Part shown: in pieces, positions 22,376 through 32,910 of the stretch | Numbering within the stretch: the first letter of the stretch is position 1 | Layout: every line of letters begins with the position of its first letter | Source: Pelargonium nanum | Lineage: Eukaryota > Streptophyta > Magnoliopsida > Geraniales > Geraniaceae | Assembly (NCBI GenBank): GCA_036897485.1 | Contig: JAYMTF010000070.1 | Coordinates: 1 to 58,744, forward strand | Direction of reading: 5' to 3' | Length of the DNA stretch: 58,744 bases | Notes under the pieces: generated by a model | Seen by the model: the letters and a program-made list of their open reading frames with translations, nothing else | Databases searched by the model: none | Told to the model about the DNA's origin: nothing | Position numbers and translations under genes: made by a program

Positions 22376-25300
22376 CTAAATGTTTACCTCTCTAAATGGT
22401 GATCTTCCATTAGGAGTGACCTCAATTGTCTTTGTACGAGGAGAAGTAATGTTCTCTTTCGTGGAGCCAAAAAGCCCGGCGCTTCTCTTCAAATCAACCT
22501 CTTCAGCTTCATTAGTATCGAAAGATTGCACCATCTTCCCCAGCGTTTCCATCAAGTGCACATCTTCGAGGGCAAGATTGTCAATCTTGTCATCAATCTC
22601 CCCGAGAAAGCAGCATAAACTTTCTTGTTTGGACAACAAATAGTTGTTGTTGTCAACCAAGTTTTGTTTTTCACTCTTGAGCTCATTGATTTCACGAGTT
22701 AATCTTTCCATTTCTGATTGTTTCGCTTCCAGTTCAGATTCTATCTCCAGTGCTTGCTGTTTTGTTGCATACAGTGATTTGTCCTGCACTTCCAGTTTCT
22801 GCTGTATGTTTTGGATTTCATCTTCGAGTTCCACAATCATCAGCTTCTTCTCTTCTATTTCAAGCACTGACAAAATCTCAGCAGAAGCGATTTTCTCCCA
22901 TGATTCGCTCACCAAATTAATCTTCGCCTGCTTCTCGGAAAGCTGTGCAGAAAAAGATGCCAATGAGCTTTTGTGTTTCTCTTCCAACGATGTCACGAGG
23001 TGTGTGAGATCATCTATCCTCTGGTTCTTCTCCTGCTCCAGCAATCCAAGCTGTTTCCGAAGATCCTCTAAGATCATCTTGTTCTCTGAGGATGTTTCTG
23101 TTTCCGCTCTTGCAGAACTAGCAGCTTCTGTTTCTCTTGTTTTGAGCTCTTGATCGAGTGCTACAATTTGTTGCTGTAGAGAATCTATTCTTCTATTTTT
23201 CTCACCCAGCTCGAGGATGAGACTACTTTTCTCTTGCTTAAAGGTTTCTTCAAATTCCACTTGCTCCAGAAGAGAATCTTCAAGTTCCTTGCGCATTTCA
23301 TAGATCTCTTCAAGATTAACTTTCAAACGCTTAGCAAAAGACTTCCATATCTGCAGTTCAAATTCGATTTCATTTCCTTCACAGATTTTTTGTCCCAGCT
23401 CAGAATTTGCTCTTTCTAAGGCACTGGATGCTTCAGAAAGCATAGTTTTATGCCTTCCGAGCTCTTTTTCCATCACAAACTGCCGCTCTTTCAAAGTTTC
23501 AATTGTCATCAGTAGAGCTTTCATCTTCTCGTCTTTCTCTTTCTCGAGCAGCTCCCTCTCGTTTTCGTCATTAACAACCTTCAATTGAGCCTCGGAAATC
23601 ACAGATTTCAATATCATCAACATCACAGATGTCTCCTCATTTTGCAACATCAGCTCCTCTGTGACCCTATCTTTACACTCTATCTCGGACCTACAGTCGT
23701 TGAAGTCACTCACCATTTTTTCTCGCTGAGAATGGCAATCTCCCAACTCCGTTAACAGATCTTCTATGGCTCTATCTTTACTCTTTAACTCAGACCTACA
23801 CTCATTGAGGTCCTTCTTCATACTCTCCAGCCGCGAGCTCCATTCAGGCTCCTGAACTTGCAACTTTAACGCTACTGTTAGTTCCTCAATGACTCTATCT
23901 TTACTGTCTAACTCAGACCTGCAGGCATTGAAGTCCCTCCTCATTTTTTCCAGTTGAGAGCTTGAGTCATCATTCTGCAACCTCAACTGTGTCATCAGAG
24001 AATGATAATTTTCCAACTCTACCATCAGCTCCTCTATGGCTGTATCTTTACACTCTAACTCGGACTTGCAGTTGTTGAAGTCCTTCCTCATTTTCTCCAA
24101 CTCTGAGCTCCATTGAGACTCCTCAGTCTGCAACTTCTTCAACTGTGTAGTTAGAGAATAACAACCTTCCAACTCCGTCATCAGCTCCTCTATGGCTCTA
24201 TCTTTACACTCTAACTCGGACTTACAGTTGTTAAAGTCCTTCCTCATTTTCTCCAGCTGTGAGCTCCAATGAGACTCCTCGGTCTGCAACTTCTTCAACT
24301 GTGTAGTTAGAGAATGGAAACCTTCCAACTCCGCCATCAGCTCCTCTATGGCTCTATCTTTACACTCTAACTCTGACTTACAGTCATTGAAGTCCTTCCT
24401 CATTTTCTCCAGTTGTGAGATCCACTGAGACTCCTCGGTCTGCAACTTCTTCAACTGTGTAGTTAGAGAATGGCAACCTTCCAACTCCGCCATCAGCTCC
24501 TCTATGGCTCTATCTTTACTCTCCAACTCAGACTTACAGTCATTCATTTCCTTCCTCATTTTCTCCAGTTGTGAGCTCTCTTCAGTCTGCAACTTTAATT
24601 GCGCGATAAGAGAATGGCAACCTTCTAACTCTGCCATTAGCTCCTCTACAGCTCTGTCTTTACTCTCTAACTCAGACTTACAGTCATTCAAGTCCTTTCT
24701 CAAGTTTTCCAGTTGTGAGCTCCATTCAGACTCCCCAATCTGCAACTTCAACTGCGTAATAAGAGAATGGCAACCTTCCAACTCTGCCATTAGTTCACTT
24801 ATGGCTGTATCTTTACTCTCTAACTCAGACCTACAGTCATTGAAGTCCTTGCGCATTTTCTCCAGTTGTGAGCTCCATTCAGACTCCTCGGTCTGCAACT
24901 TCTTCAACTGTGTAATTAGAGAACGGCAACCTGCCAACTCCGACATCAACTCCTGTATGGACTTATCTTTACTCTCTAGCTCGGACTTACAGTCATTTAA
25001 GTCCCTCAACACTTCTTTTAGTTGCACGCTCCATTCAGCTTCCTTAGTTTTAAGATCATTAGAGCAATCCCGGTATTTTTGCTCCACAGCTTTGAGCTTT
25101 ATGCGAAGCTTTGGAAGAGAAGATTTAGAGCCTGATTCATGAATCTGAGCTTCATGGAGTTCTTTTATGGATTTCAGCAACTCCTGATTTTCTTGCTCTA
25201 GTTTCTGCAATTGATACTCCATTTCCTTATAAAGCATTTCTTTTTTGCCCAGTGTATTCCTAAGAGTCCCAATTTCTTCTTCTCTTCGACCAGTAAAGCA

Positions 25301-26167
25301 GTCAACCCCGGCTTCTGCATCCTGGCACTCAGCAAAAGCATTTTCAAAGCGAGTTTGAAATTCAGAAACTTGGACTTCCAAATGCTTTCTCCGGCTTTCT
25401 TCATGAGCTAAAGCTTGGTGGCACATCTCCAACCGCTTCTGAAGATCTTCTGAGATTCTAGTTTGTGAATCTAAGCGTGTCTGCAGTGAACTTATCTCAT
25501 CAATCAGTGTAGATTTCTCCGTTTCCCATTCTTTCTCACTTGTTTTGAACCGTTCCCGAAGTCTTTCATGCGCCTCTTCCAAATGTTTGAACTGCTCCTT
25601 TTTCCATTTTAGCTGATTTTCAATCTTCCTGTTTTCCTCCTCTAGATCTAATAGTGTACGGTCTCCTTCTCTAAGTTCCTTTGCCGCCTTGGTTCTTTTC
25701 TCTGCTTCTGAACACTTCTTCTGCGAAACTGCTAGAAGCCCTTTAAGCCCTTCAATCTCTTCTTCGAATGCATAAATCTTCTGTTCATGATCCATGTTCT
25801 TCTCTTTTGCCTCGTCTAAAGCCAATACCAGCACTCTGTTTTCTTCTTCCCACTTTTTGGACTTCTCATCACAATCAACTCGAAGCTTATCATTTGCAGC
25901 TTTCAGATGTTTGACGATGGACTCTTTCTCACTCAAACTGCATCTGAGATCTTCACACGTGTGCTTTGTGACAGAGATTTCCCCCTCCTTTTCTATCAGT
26001 TCTTGAGCTAGTTTCTCGAGTTTCAAGTTTGCTTCTTTGATTTTAACGAGCTGTTCATTCTGGGATTTCTTCAGACTCTCATATAATTCTTCTTTCCTCC
26101 TGTTTTCTGACTTCAGCTTCTCAATCCCAGCTTTAGCTTCATCAAGCTCTTCACAAACCTTGTCCAT
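22376..26167 (-). CDS. Long coiled-coil protein, At4g38062-like, with expanded internal repeats
   Basis: A 1263-aa, Glu/Lys-rich protein predicted to be almost entirely coiled coil, encoded in one exon. The start MDKVCEELDEAKAGIEKLK, the block QLKWKKEQFKHLEEAHE (about residues 182-198), SLQTRLDSQTRISEDLQKRL and the C-terminal signature RSPFREVNI agree with the plant family typified by the uncharacterised Arabidopsis protein At4g38062 (about 1050 aa). I know of no proven biochemical role. Residues 380-841 hold about ten tandem copies of a ~50-residue cassette (SQLEKMRKDFNDCKSELESK and so on); the Arabidopsis relative, as I recall it, has about one. C-terminal of the array the protein returns to family-like sequence. 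The leader probably has two introns (27673-27812 and 26181-27614), each with plausible splice sites. Many long ORFs on the opposite strand here are shadows of the repeats. Confidence 0.9.
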   Translation of the reverse strand: MDKVCEELDEAKAGIEKLKSENRRKEELYESLKKSQNEQLVKIKEANLKLEKLAQELIEKEGEISVTKHTCEDLRCSLSEKESIVKHLKAANDKLRVDCDEKSKKWEEENRVLVLALDEAKEKNMDHEQKIYAFEEEIEGLKGLLAVSQKKCSEAEKRTKAAKELREGDRTLLDLEEENRKIENQLKWKKEQFKHLEEAHERLRERFKTSEKEWETEKSTLIDEISSLQTRLDSQTRISEDLQKRLEMCHQALAHEESRRKHLEVQVSEFQTRFENAFAECQDAEAGVDCFTGRREEEIGTLRNTLGKKEMLYKEMEYQLQKLEQENQELLKSIKELHEAQIHESGSKSSLPKLRIKLKAVEQKYRDCSNDLKTKEAEWSVQLKEVLRDLNDCKSELESKDKSIQELMSELAGCRSLITQLKKLQTEESEWSSQLEKMRKDFNDCRSELESKDTAISELMAELEGCHSLITQLKLQIGESEWSSQLENLRKDLNDCKSELESKDRAVEELMAELEGCHSLIAQLKLQTEESSQLEKMRKEMNDCKSELESKDRAIEELMAELEGCHSLTTQLKKLQTEESQWISQLEKMRKDFNDCKSELECKDRAIEELMAELEGFHSLTTQLKKLQTEESHWSSQLEKMRKDFNNCKSELECKDRAIEELMTELEGCYSLTTQLKKLQTEESQWSSELEKMRKDFNNCKSELECKDTAIEELMVELENYHSLMTQLRLQNDDSSSQLEKMRRDFNACRSELDSKDRVIEELTVALKLQVQEPEWSSRLESMKKDLNECRSELKSKDRAIEDLLTELGDCHSQREKMVSDFNDCRSEIECKDRVTEELMLQNEETSVMLMILKSVISEAQLKVVNDENERELLEKEKDEKMKALLMTIETLKERQFVMEKELGRHKTMLSEASSALERANSELGQKICEGNEIEFELQIWKSFAKRLKVNLEEIYEMRKELEDSLLEQVEFEETFKQEKSSLILELGEKNRRIDSLQQQIVALDQELKTRETEAASSARAETETSSENKMILEDLRKQLGLLEQEKNQRIDDLTHLVTSLEEKHKSSLASFSAQLSEKQAKINLVSESWEKIASAEILSVLEIEEKKLMIVELEDEIQNIQQKLEVQDKSLYATKQQALEIESELEAKQSEMERLTREINELKSEKQNLVDNNNYLLSKQESLCCFLGEIDDKIDNLALEDVHLMETLGKMVQSFDTNEAEEVDLKRSAGLFGSTKENITSPRTKTIEVTPNGRSPFREVNI
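23646..25030 (-). repeat. About ten in-frame ~150-165-bp tandem repeats coding a coiled-coil cassette
   Basis: Each unit codes for a block beginning S-S-Q-L-E-K-M-R-K-D, then a DCKSELESKD core, then a (R/T)AIEELMAELEG core and a linker HSLTTQLKKLQTEES. Central units (about 24030-24600) differ by only a few bases, while outer units are more diverged. This points to recent unequal exchange in the middle of the array. Period varies from about 38 to 54 residues through loss of the linker in some units. Confidence 0.9.
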
Positions 26168-27002
26168 TTTTCTTTTTTCCCTGGATACAATTTCAAGAGA
26201 ACTCTTGTTTATATGTAAAAATGCAAAAAAATGTAAAGCTGAAATGAAACAAACTTAAATATCAATAGTGTTGGTACAGTATATCACTTTGCCATCAGAG
26301 GCAACAATATATTAAAATGGAGATTCAAATCAAATTTGTTCAAATACATTCTTGATCTTCTAGTAATATGAAATCCTATGACTGGCAAATGCTGGCAGAC
26401 ATTTTCCCTTATCAGAGTTTTATTCCTAATCATTTCTGATAATGATCACAACAGTACTGCATTGCTGCAGCTCATGCAACGTAAATTGGAATTGGAAAAT
26501 GAGAAAGCATCAAACCATTCAAGGCATTTTAAAAGACAAAAGCATTTTTTTTTCCTTTTCCCTCCCTTTTGTTGCTTAGTACTGGTAGATTGGTGGAGAA
26601 AGTAAATTGGCTGTTTAGTATATCTCAAGAATACCATGAAAAATAAAACTGCATCTTTCTAGACACTGCGACACAACAAATGAATTTATAACAGGTGGTT
26701 CTTCAAAATAAGCTGATTCAGAAAAGGGCCAGAAGCACACACTGATAAACAAGAAATGAAACAATCTGAATCTTTTCACATCATAATTGAAAACAATAGT
26801 CCACTGAAAATCATTCGTCAAAAAGAGATTTTTTTCAGAAAATTGAAAAACTCTTCAACTCAGTAAACACCTAACCTTGAAAATTGAAAGCTTATGATAT
26901 AAATTCCATGAACTTCATGACTGAGTAGTGTATACCCTGTGGCAAATGTGAAATGAAGTTCAAGGAGAATGCTATAGTTCAGACATCATAACTAGGTAAA
27001 CC

Positions 27003-27365
27003 TTAAATCAAAAGAAGAAACAATCTAGAGTCAAATGTACCAAAGTTTCAGACACCCAAACTAACATAGTTCAGCAACTTCATGGCATGTTTGATTCCTG
27101 AGAGTGAAATTTTGCAATCTACGGCTACTTGTTACTTCAGATCCTAAAAGAAACTCAGCCTCCACTCAAATCATCCAACTAAAACTAAATCACAGAAAGA
27201 AACAACTTAAAGTCAAATGTACCAAAGTTTCAGACTCTGAACTAGCATAGTTTAGCAACTTGACGGTGTGTTTGGTTCCCAATAAAATGTAATGAAGATT
27301 TGCATCTATGCTATCTCATCTTCTAAAAGAACCTAAGCCTTCACATAAATGAGCCAATTAAACTA
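27003..27365 (-). repeat. Two ~182-bp direct repeats in a leader intron
   Basis: An identical core (agtcaaatgtaccaaagttt followed by cagac) occurs at 27029-27053 and 27211-27235, with similar flanking text in the same order (agcaact, gtttg, ctaaaagaa). It lies within the probable second leader intron of the coiled-coil gene. Confidence 0.65.
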
Positions 27366-27992
27366 ATAAGTAACTTCTCAGTAGTCTTTTTACCTTATCA
27401 GCTTCCATTCACAGCTCAAAATGAAATTATTCGAGCTACAAATTTCCTCCTTTTACCCACATTCATTGACAAAGCAAGCAGTAACATAACATAGAGCATA
27501 AAATAAACTTTAAAAACAAATCAAAATGTCAAGAATCTCGAAAACCCTAGAAGTACACAACACACAAGAACAGTAAGAAAGCTAATTCACAATCAAAATA
27601 GGGTGAGAAGTACCTATAAATTTCAACAACTTCAGGTCATGAACATCAAAAACCGGCGTTCCAGTTGATTATCTGAGTAAAAATACGAAAACAAAAATGG
27701 GAGGTCAGCGATGCAACTCTAAAATCCCACACATTTTCTCGCGCTTTCCAGCAAAATCTCGGTAACCAAACAGTTCCGAGAAAATGAGAAAGGCTCAGAT
27801 CGATACCTCACCTAGCGATTACGGATTCGTACGAAGCTTCTGGTAGCTAGCGCTCAACGACGAGACCATGAGAGATTGAAAAATCTGTAGTTTCAGAGAG
27901 TGAGAGAGAGAGCCGTTGAAGAAGAGAGGGATTTAGATTTGAAATTGGGGCACAGTGGTTAAGGTTAACGGCGATATGGTAAAAAAAGGAAG

Positions 27993-28029
27993 TAACCGTT
28001 AGGGGCTTAAAAGGAAATTGGGCTGGGCT
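27993..28029 (-). promoter_or_regulatory. MSA element and overlapping site II pair upstream of coiled-coil gene
   Basis: CCTAACGGTTA on the minus strand (27993-28003) is an exact YCYAACGGYYA match, about 90 bp upstream of a CT-rich probable leader. A near match (TTCAACGGCTC, 9 of 11) lies at about 27913-27923. Two overlapping TGGGCT site II words lie at 28019-28029. A telo-box-like AAACCCTAG sits at 27542-27550 inside the leader. Confidence 0.5.
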
Positions 28030-28099
28030 TTCTCAAAACTTTTGAAAATTTTGAAATATTCTTATCCAGTTTTTGTTTTATAGTTTTGACCATTGAAAT

Positions 28100-29372
28100 A
28101 ATAAATTATATGGATTTATATGGAGTGGGCGATCCGGAGGGGCTGGAGGGATGTGGTTTTTTAGCTTGATGCTCAGGAGGTTGTCTCGAATATTTTGTCG
28201 AATAATTCGGATTCGAGCTAATTTGACCTAATTTTTTATTGTGTGTTCTTATTGCTTTCATTTGACTTGTCGGTTTGTCGGTTTGTCGGTTCGGTCGAAG
28301 ATTTGCGAATAGAGTAGCGTATATTTTGGCGAGATATTTTGTTTTAATGTCAGGTCTTTGTGAATGGGACGGGAATGCCCTCCCACATGCTAGTAAGGCG
28401 CTGTGGCCCAAACATCCTGAAAGTAAAATATGAAATAAACCTAAAAACCTTAATAGGAAAGGTAAGAAAATTATTGGGGCACCCGACCATACCAATTTTT
28501 CGTGTTGGGTTTGGTCAGGTCGGGTTGAGCACTCGGACATTTATGTCCAAATATAATAAACCAGACCAAAAACCCAAAATTCTTTTGGGGTTGGGCTTAG
28601 GTCAGGGTCCAAGTGTCCAACAATCCAAACCTTGCCAGCTTTAATCAGAAAACTTACATTATCTACAGAAGTGAACCAGCAAAACAAAGAGTCCATGCAC
28701 TGAATTTAAACTAATCAATTGGATTCATACATAAACCCGAAACAAAACGAAACAACACAATTGACTCGTTTTGATCACAATCCACGGAAGATTCAGTCGC
28801 AGATTCGAACTTAGATACAGTATCTAACAGAATCGAAGTTCTAACAGAATCGTGCATATGTATACAACAAAGAATCGATCATACAGATATATACTGTATC
28901 TAACATAATCGTGCATATGTATACAACAGAGAATCATACTTACAGATATATACCGTATCGTACAGAATGCAACTTACATATGTATACTGTATCACACAAA
29001 AGTACAAAACCAATACTCGTACCAAACTCACTGAAGAATAAGTTTCATTTATAAACAAAGCCAATTATATTCTTAATTACATTACTATTTCCCAGAGAGT
29101 CAAGAATACTCTTGGATAATCTATAATGAATTCAACTTGTTAGCATTGATTATATTTGCTCATAGGACCATAATTTGTTAGTTTACAACTGCTAAACCAA
29201 ATCATCCATAAAAATTTTAGAACATCATACCGTGCATTATAATGAAGTAGATAGTTCATTTTCTACCATTCACAGAACTGGTTCTCCTGTCTCCAGTAAC
29301 CCAGATAGCTCATTCAAATTGGAAGAAACTCTCATTGAACACTCATGCAAGCCTTTAGAGTGATAAATGACT
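28100..29372. other. Intergenic spacer with dispersed and tandem repeats
   Basis: It contains a CGGTTTGT minisatellite near 28268-28300 and a GGTCGGGTT-family dispersed repeat at about 28370-28640. Two and a half copies of a 59-bp unit (TAACAGAATCGTGCATATG...) run from 28842 to about 28985. No coding sequence is seen. Confidence 0.55.
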
Positions 29373-31718
29373 TCACCAGTAATCCCCACAAGAGCAATCT
29401 CCATCCTTGAAATGGTGAAATCGCTTGTTGTCCCGAACAATTAATTCCCTCCCAACAATCCTGGACATGATCTTGATAGCATTGTGACAGTCACCACAAA
29501 CACGGAGATTCTTGATAATCCTAAGAGGCGTCCTGGCGGGTGTACTAATCAGGCCGTAAGCAATTGCCAATCGCTCACTATGATAGAGGAGAGCTTGCTC
29601 CTTGGCCTCCTGATCAATGTCATGAAGAACATATCTTGTGTCAGGCACATAAGCCTTCTGCTTACTCAACACCTTTAGTTTCTCATCATCCTTGTAAGGA
29701 GTTGGATTCCGTAACTCTTGGATTCTATTCTTCCCCTCAAGCATGTTGATGACAGAATAATTCTTTGGTGCTGGTGTTGGGATCTTATTATTAACAACCT
29801 TTAATGGATCAAGGATACGCATCAATTCATCTGCACGGTCCTCAAGATCAATGACTCCATGTAGGCGAGCATAATTCTTCAATGCCTCCCAAAATATAGC
29901 TGTGGGCTTGAAAGGCAGTTTCTTAATGTACTCCTCAGCTTCATTAAGGTGCCCAGACTTTCCAAGAACATCTACAAGTCCCAAATAATGCTCAATGCCT
30001 GGAGAAATTCCATACTCATTCCTCATTGACTCAAAATGTATGAAACCTTCTTCCACTGCCTCTGCACTAGCACAAGCTGACAATACTGCAAGGAAAGTTT
30101 GCTCATTCGGTTGCACCCCCAACTTCATCATCTGCTCAAACAATTGCAACCCATCATCTCCAAGTGTATTATCCGCATACCCATTTATGATCAAATGCCA
30201 AGAATCTATATTCCTATTGGGCATGTGATCAAATACTCTACGTGCATCACTCATAGTCCCACATTTCCCATACATCTCGATCACCATATTATTCAACTGA
30301 AGATCACTTCTATATGTAGACTGCAAAAAGAAATCATGGACTTTCTTTGCATCCTCGAGTGACTTCGATGTCATACATGATCGAAACAACGCATGAAAAA
30401 TATTAGCATCAGCTTTAACTCCTTTCTCCATCAACTCTATGGCCTCTTTATACCTTCCCTCTTGGCACAAACACTCCAAATCTACAATTGAAGGTGGCGA
30501 CAAAGAAGGTTCATCATGTATTTGATTCTCCACCATCCTTCCTTCATTAGGAATCTGGTTGTTCCATTGATTGGAATTTTGATTTTGATGAAAGACTTGT
30601 ATGGCCTTAACATGGGGTGGGAAACCTCGGTTCTGATGGTTCTGTTGATTTGGTGTTATGGGTTGCTGATGATTCAGGTTTTGCATGTTGACATGGCTAA
30701 GACTAGGGTTTTGAAGTTGAGTTTCAGGATGAACATATCCCTGTCCTTGATTGGAATAACTGTGATTCGGATAGTTGTGACCCTGATTGGTGTATCCATG
30801 ATTCAGATGATTCTGCCTTTGATTGTGATGACTGAACTGATTGAAGTTTTCATGTTGAGGGTAGGCCTGGTTCGGGGTCTGTGGATTCCATTGAATGCGG
30901 TTGTTTCCAGCTTGAGGATAGCCCTGGTTTTGATACTGGGACTGTGAACTCCACTGATTAGGGTTGTACCCAGCTTGAGGATAGCCCTGGCTTTGGTACT
31001 GGGACTGTGAATTCAATTGATTAGGGTTGTACCCAGTTTGAGGATGGCTCTGGGCCTCTGGATTCCACTGATGGTTGTACCCAGCTTGAGGATAGCCCTG
31101 GTTTTGGTACTGGGACTGTGAATTCCACTGATTAGGGTTGTACCCAATTTGAGGATGGCTCTGGGCCTTTGGATTCCACTGATTGGGGTTATTCCCATAT
31201 CGAGGATGACCTTGGTTCAGGTTCTGCCCCTGTTCATTCCACTGATTGGAGTTGTTCCCAGCTTGAGAATAACCTTGGTTCAAGTTCTGGCCCTGCGCAG
31301 TCCACTTATTGGGGTTGTTCACAGCTTGATAATAACCCTGGTTCTGGCTCTGAACCTTTGGATTCCAATGATTGAGGTTGTTCCCAGATTGAAGATGGCC
31401 CTGGTTCAAGTTCTGGGTCCGTGAATTCCACTGATACAGTTTGTTTCCAGCTTTAGGATAGCCTTGGTCTTGCGGCCCCCAGTGATTAGGATTTTGAAAA
31501 TTTCCACTCTCAGAACTTGATCTTCTTTGTTGATTAGGAGGGGGGCTATCATTTGGGACAGGATAGGAGCTTAGGGCTCTTTTATTTAGGGTTAGGGCTC
31601 GGTTGCTGTTGAGATTGAAGGTGAAATGAGAAGGGTTTCCACGGTAATAGTGCACCTTGGAGAGGAAGGAAGCAAAGAGGGGCGATCTCGAACACTTGAT
31701 TGCTACGAGAGATGCCAT
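29373..31718 (-). CDS. DYW2: DYW-type PPR protein, DYW2-like organelle RNA-editing factor
   Basis: A single-exon, 781-aa protein. Residues 1-50 are basic, hydroxylated and low in acidic residues, fitting an organelle presequence. Residues 75-400 are Asn/Gln-rich repeats. Residues 410-640 hold a short run of PPR motifs (NNMVIEMYGKCGTMSDARRV, HLIINGYADNTLGDDGLQLF). Residues 690-781 are the DYW deaminase domain with HSE (H713, E715), CGDCH (C741, C744) and terminal CSCGDYW. The few PPRs, the linker KIPTPAPKNYSVINM and the block YVPDTRYVLHDIDQEAKEQA match Arabidopsis DYW2 (At2g15690). DYW2 supplies the C-to-U deaminase in trans to editing factors that lack one, in plastids and mitochondria. Arabidopsis DYW2 is roughly 580 aa; the extra ~200 residues here are all in the repeat region. 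A leader intron at about 31777-32359 is likely. Confidence 0.9.
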   Translation of the reverse strand: MASLVAIKCSRSPLFASFLSKVHYYRGNPSHFTFNLNSNRALTLNKRALSSYPVPNDSPPPNQQRRSSSESGNFQNPNHWGPQDQGYPKAGNKLYQWNSRTQNLNQGHLQSGNNLNHWNPKVQSQNQGYYQAVNNPNKWTAQGQNLNQGYSQAGNNSNQWNEQGQNLNQGHPRYGNNPNQWNPKAQSHPQIGYNPNQWNSQSQYQNQGYPQAGYNHQWNPEAQSHPQTGYNPNQLNSQSQYQSQGYPQAGYNPNQWSSQSQYQNQGYPQAGNNRIQWNPQTPNQAYPQHENFNQFSHHNQRQNHLNHGYTNQGHNYPNHSYSNQGQGYVHPETQLQNPSLSHVNMQNLNHQQPITPNQQNHQNRGFPPHVKAIQVFHQNQNSNQWNNQIPNEGRMVENQIHDEPSLSPPSIVDLECLCQEGRYKEAIELMEKGVKADANIFHALFRSCMTSKSLEDAKKVHDFFLQSTYRSDLQLNNMVIEMYGKCGTMSDARRVFDHMPNRNIDSWHLIINGYADNTLGDDGLQLFEQMMKLGVQPNEQTFLAVLSACASAEAVEEGFIHFESMRNEYGISPGIEHYLGLVDVLGKSGHLNEAEEYIKKLPFKPTAIFWEALKNYARLHGVIDLEDRADELMRILDPLKVVNNKIPTPAPKNYSVINMLEGKNRIQELRNPTPYKDDEKLKVLSKQKAYVPDTRYVLHDIDQEAKEQALLYHSERLAIAYGLISTPARTPLRIIKNLRVCGDCHNAIKIMSRIVGRELIVRDNKRFHHFKDGDCSCGDYW
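30850..31515 (-). repeat. Asn/Gln-rich ~60-bp tandem repeat array in the DYW2-like gene
   Basis: About ten to twelve units of about 17-21 residues, consensus GYPQAGYNPNQWNSQSQYQN, occupy residues 68-290. The most similar units lie at about 30900-31160. Less regular NQ/H-rich sequence continues to residue 400. All units keep the reading frame. Confidence 0.85.
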
Positions 31719-32312
31719 TTCGTTCTTTCAGTGTTTCCAAATGGCATGAAATGAAAACATCAGGATACCATTTCCTGCACAAATTAATATACACGTGAAT
31801 TGTACATTTGTATGGGCAGCATAATTTACCAAATCAAGACTAAAACTTGTTTACCAATTAGAATAACTGATCAAATTATCATCAATGTATAAACTAAAAC
31901 AGGAGTAAATAACTAAATATCATCACCATTACAGCACCGTAAAGCAAGTCAGCTAAAATAACTAAATTCAAATTTAATTGCAGGTCACAGAGCTATCCTC
32001 TGCAAGATAAAAAAGGGTTTTTATCTGTGTTCACTACCCTGAATCTGATCAAAGTATTAGAAACTAAGAATTATTTTAGAATTTACCAAAAGACTCCAAC
32101 TTTTCATCTAAGGTTCAATGAGAATTTGTCTATACATAGTCAATTGAATATAGCATAGAACAATGAGTAAATCTAAATCTCCCATATCCACATTTGTAAG
32201 CAAAAAAAAATCAAAAATTCAGAACTCCGCAAGCATGAGGCTATAAACAGCTGGAATCAGTGAGTTATAAACGTATGTAAATGAAAATATATATATATTT
32301 CAGAATAGAGAG

Positions 32313-32498
32313 AAACCCTAAATGACAGAAAATAAATTGATAAACGATGAAGATGATCACCTGGTTGGCGAAGACGAAGAAGAAGAAGAATTGGGGGTTC
32401 GTATTTGGTAGAGTTAGCGAAGTGAACTACACACACAGACACACAGTGCAGTGGAAGAAAGGAAGCTACTTTTTTTATCTGGGCTTGCAGATTGGGCT
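32313..32498 (-). promoter_or_regulatory. Telo-box and two site II elements at the DYW2-like promoter
   Basis: AAACCCTAA lies at 32313-32321 within the likely leader intron, just inside a donor (CCAG|GTGATC, 32359). TGGGCT words lie at 32480-32485 and 32493-32498. The combination of telo-box and site II is common upstream of plant genes for translation and organelle gene expression, which fits an editing factor. Confidence 0.5.
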
Positions 32499-32509
32499 TG
32501 GTTTCTTTC

Positions 32510-32910
32510 CAACGGGCCTCTTCAACATCATTCTACAAATCATATTTCGGGTCGGGGTCGGGTTGGAGCTGACCATTTGGACCCGAATCAGCGGACACGC
32601 GACCCAACCAACTTTTGAGTCGGTGTATCTTGTAAATTAAATTTTGGGATTGGGTGAATCCACACATTTGGTACATAAAAACTGAAATCTGACTAGACCT
32701 GACTTATTTGTTGGGTTAGGGTTCAATGACCCAAACCTGGTTTGTCAGCTTTAGTTCGGGTTGATGAAGCGTACTCCAAACCCAACTCGAAAGCACTTTG
32801 GATTTGATTGGTTTCAAGTCGGGCTCTTGTTCCTATGCATAGAATATGTTGAATCATGCGATTTTGCCCGACTTGATCTAACACGAAATCTTACAAGATA
32901 AACTCTATTT
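32510..32910. repeat. Dispersed repeat rich in GGGTCGGGTT and ACCCGAA
   Basis: Short GGGTT/AACCC words occur in both orientations, as in the other copies of this family in the window. No termini or coding capacity are visible. Confidence 0.4.

Noticed and set aside
24504-25142. 212-codon plus-strand frame over the coiled-coil gene
   Set aside because: It is a Ser/Leu-rich shadow of the tandem repeats on the other strand; each repeat unit reproduces the same open antisense frame.
28106-28540. 144-codon minus-strand frame
   Set aside because: It lies across a dispersed repeat and minisatellite; composition is erratic, with no family resemblance and no splice context.
30516-31424. Several plus-strand open frames over the DYW2-like gene
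   Set aside because: These are repetitive antisense shadows of the Asn/Gln repeat array.
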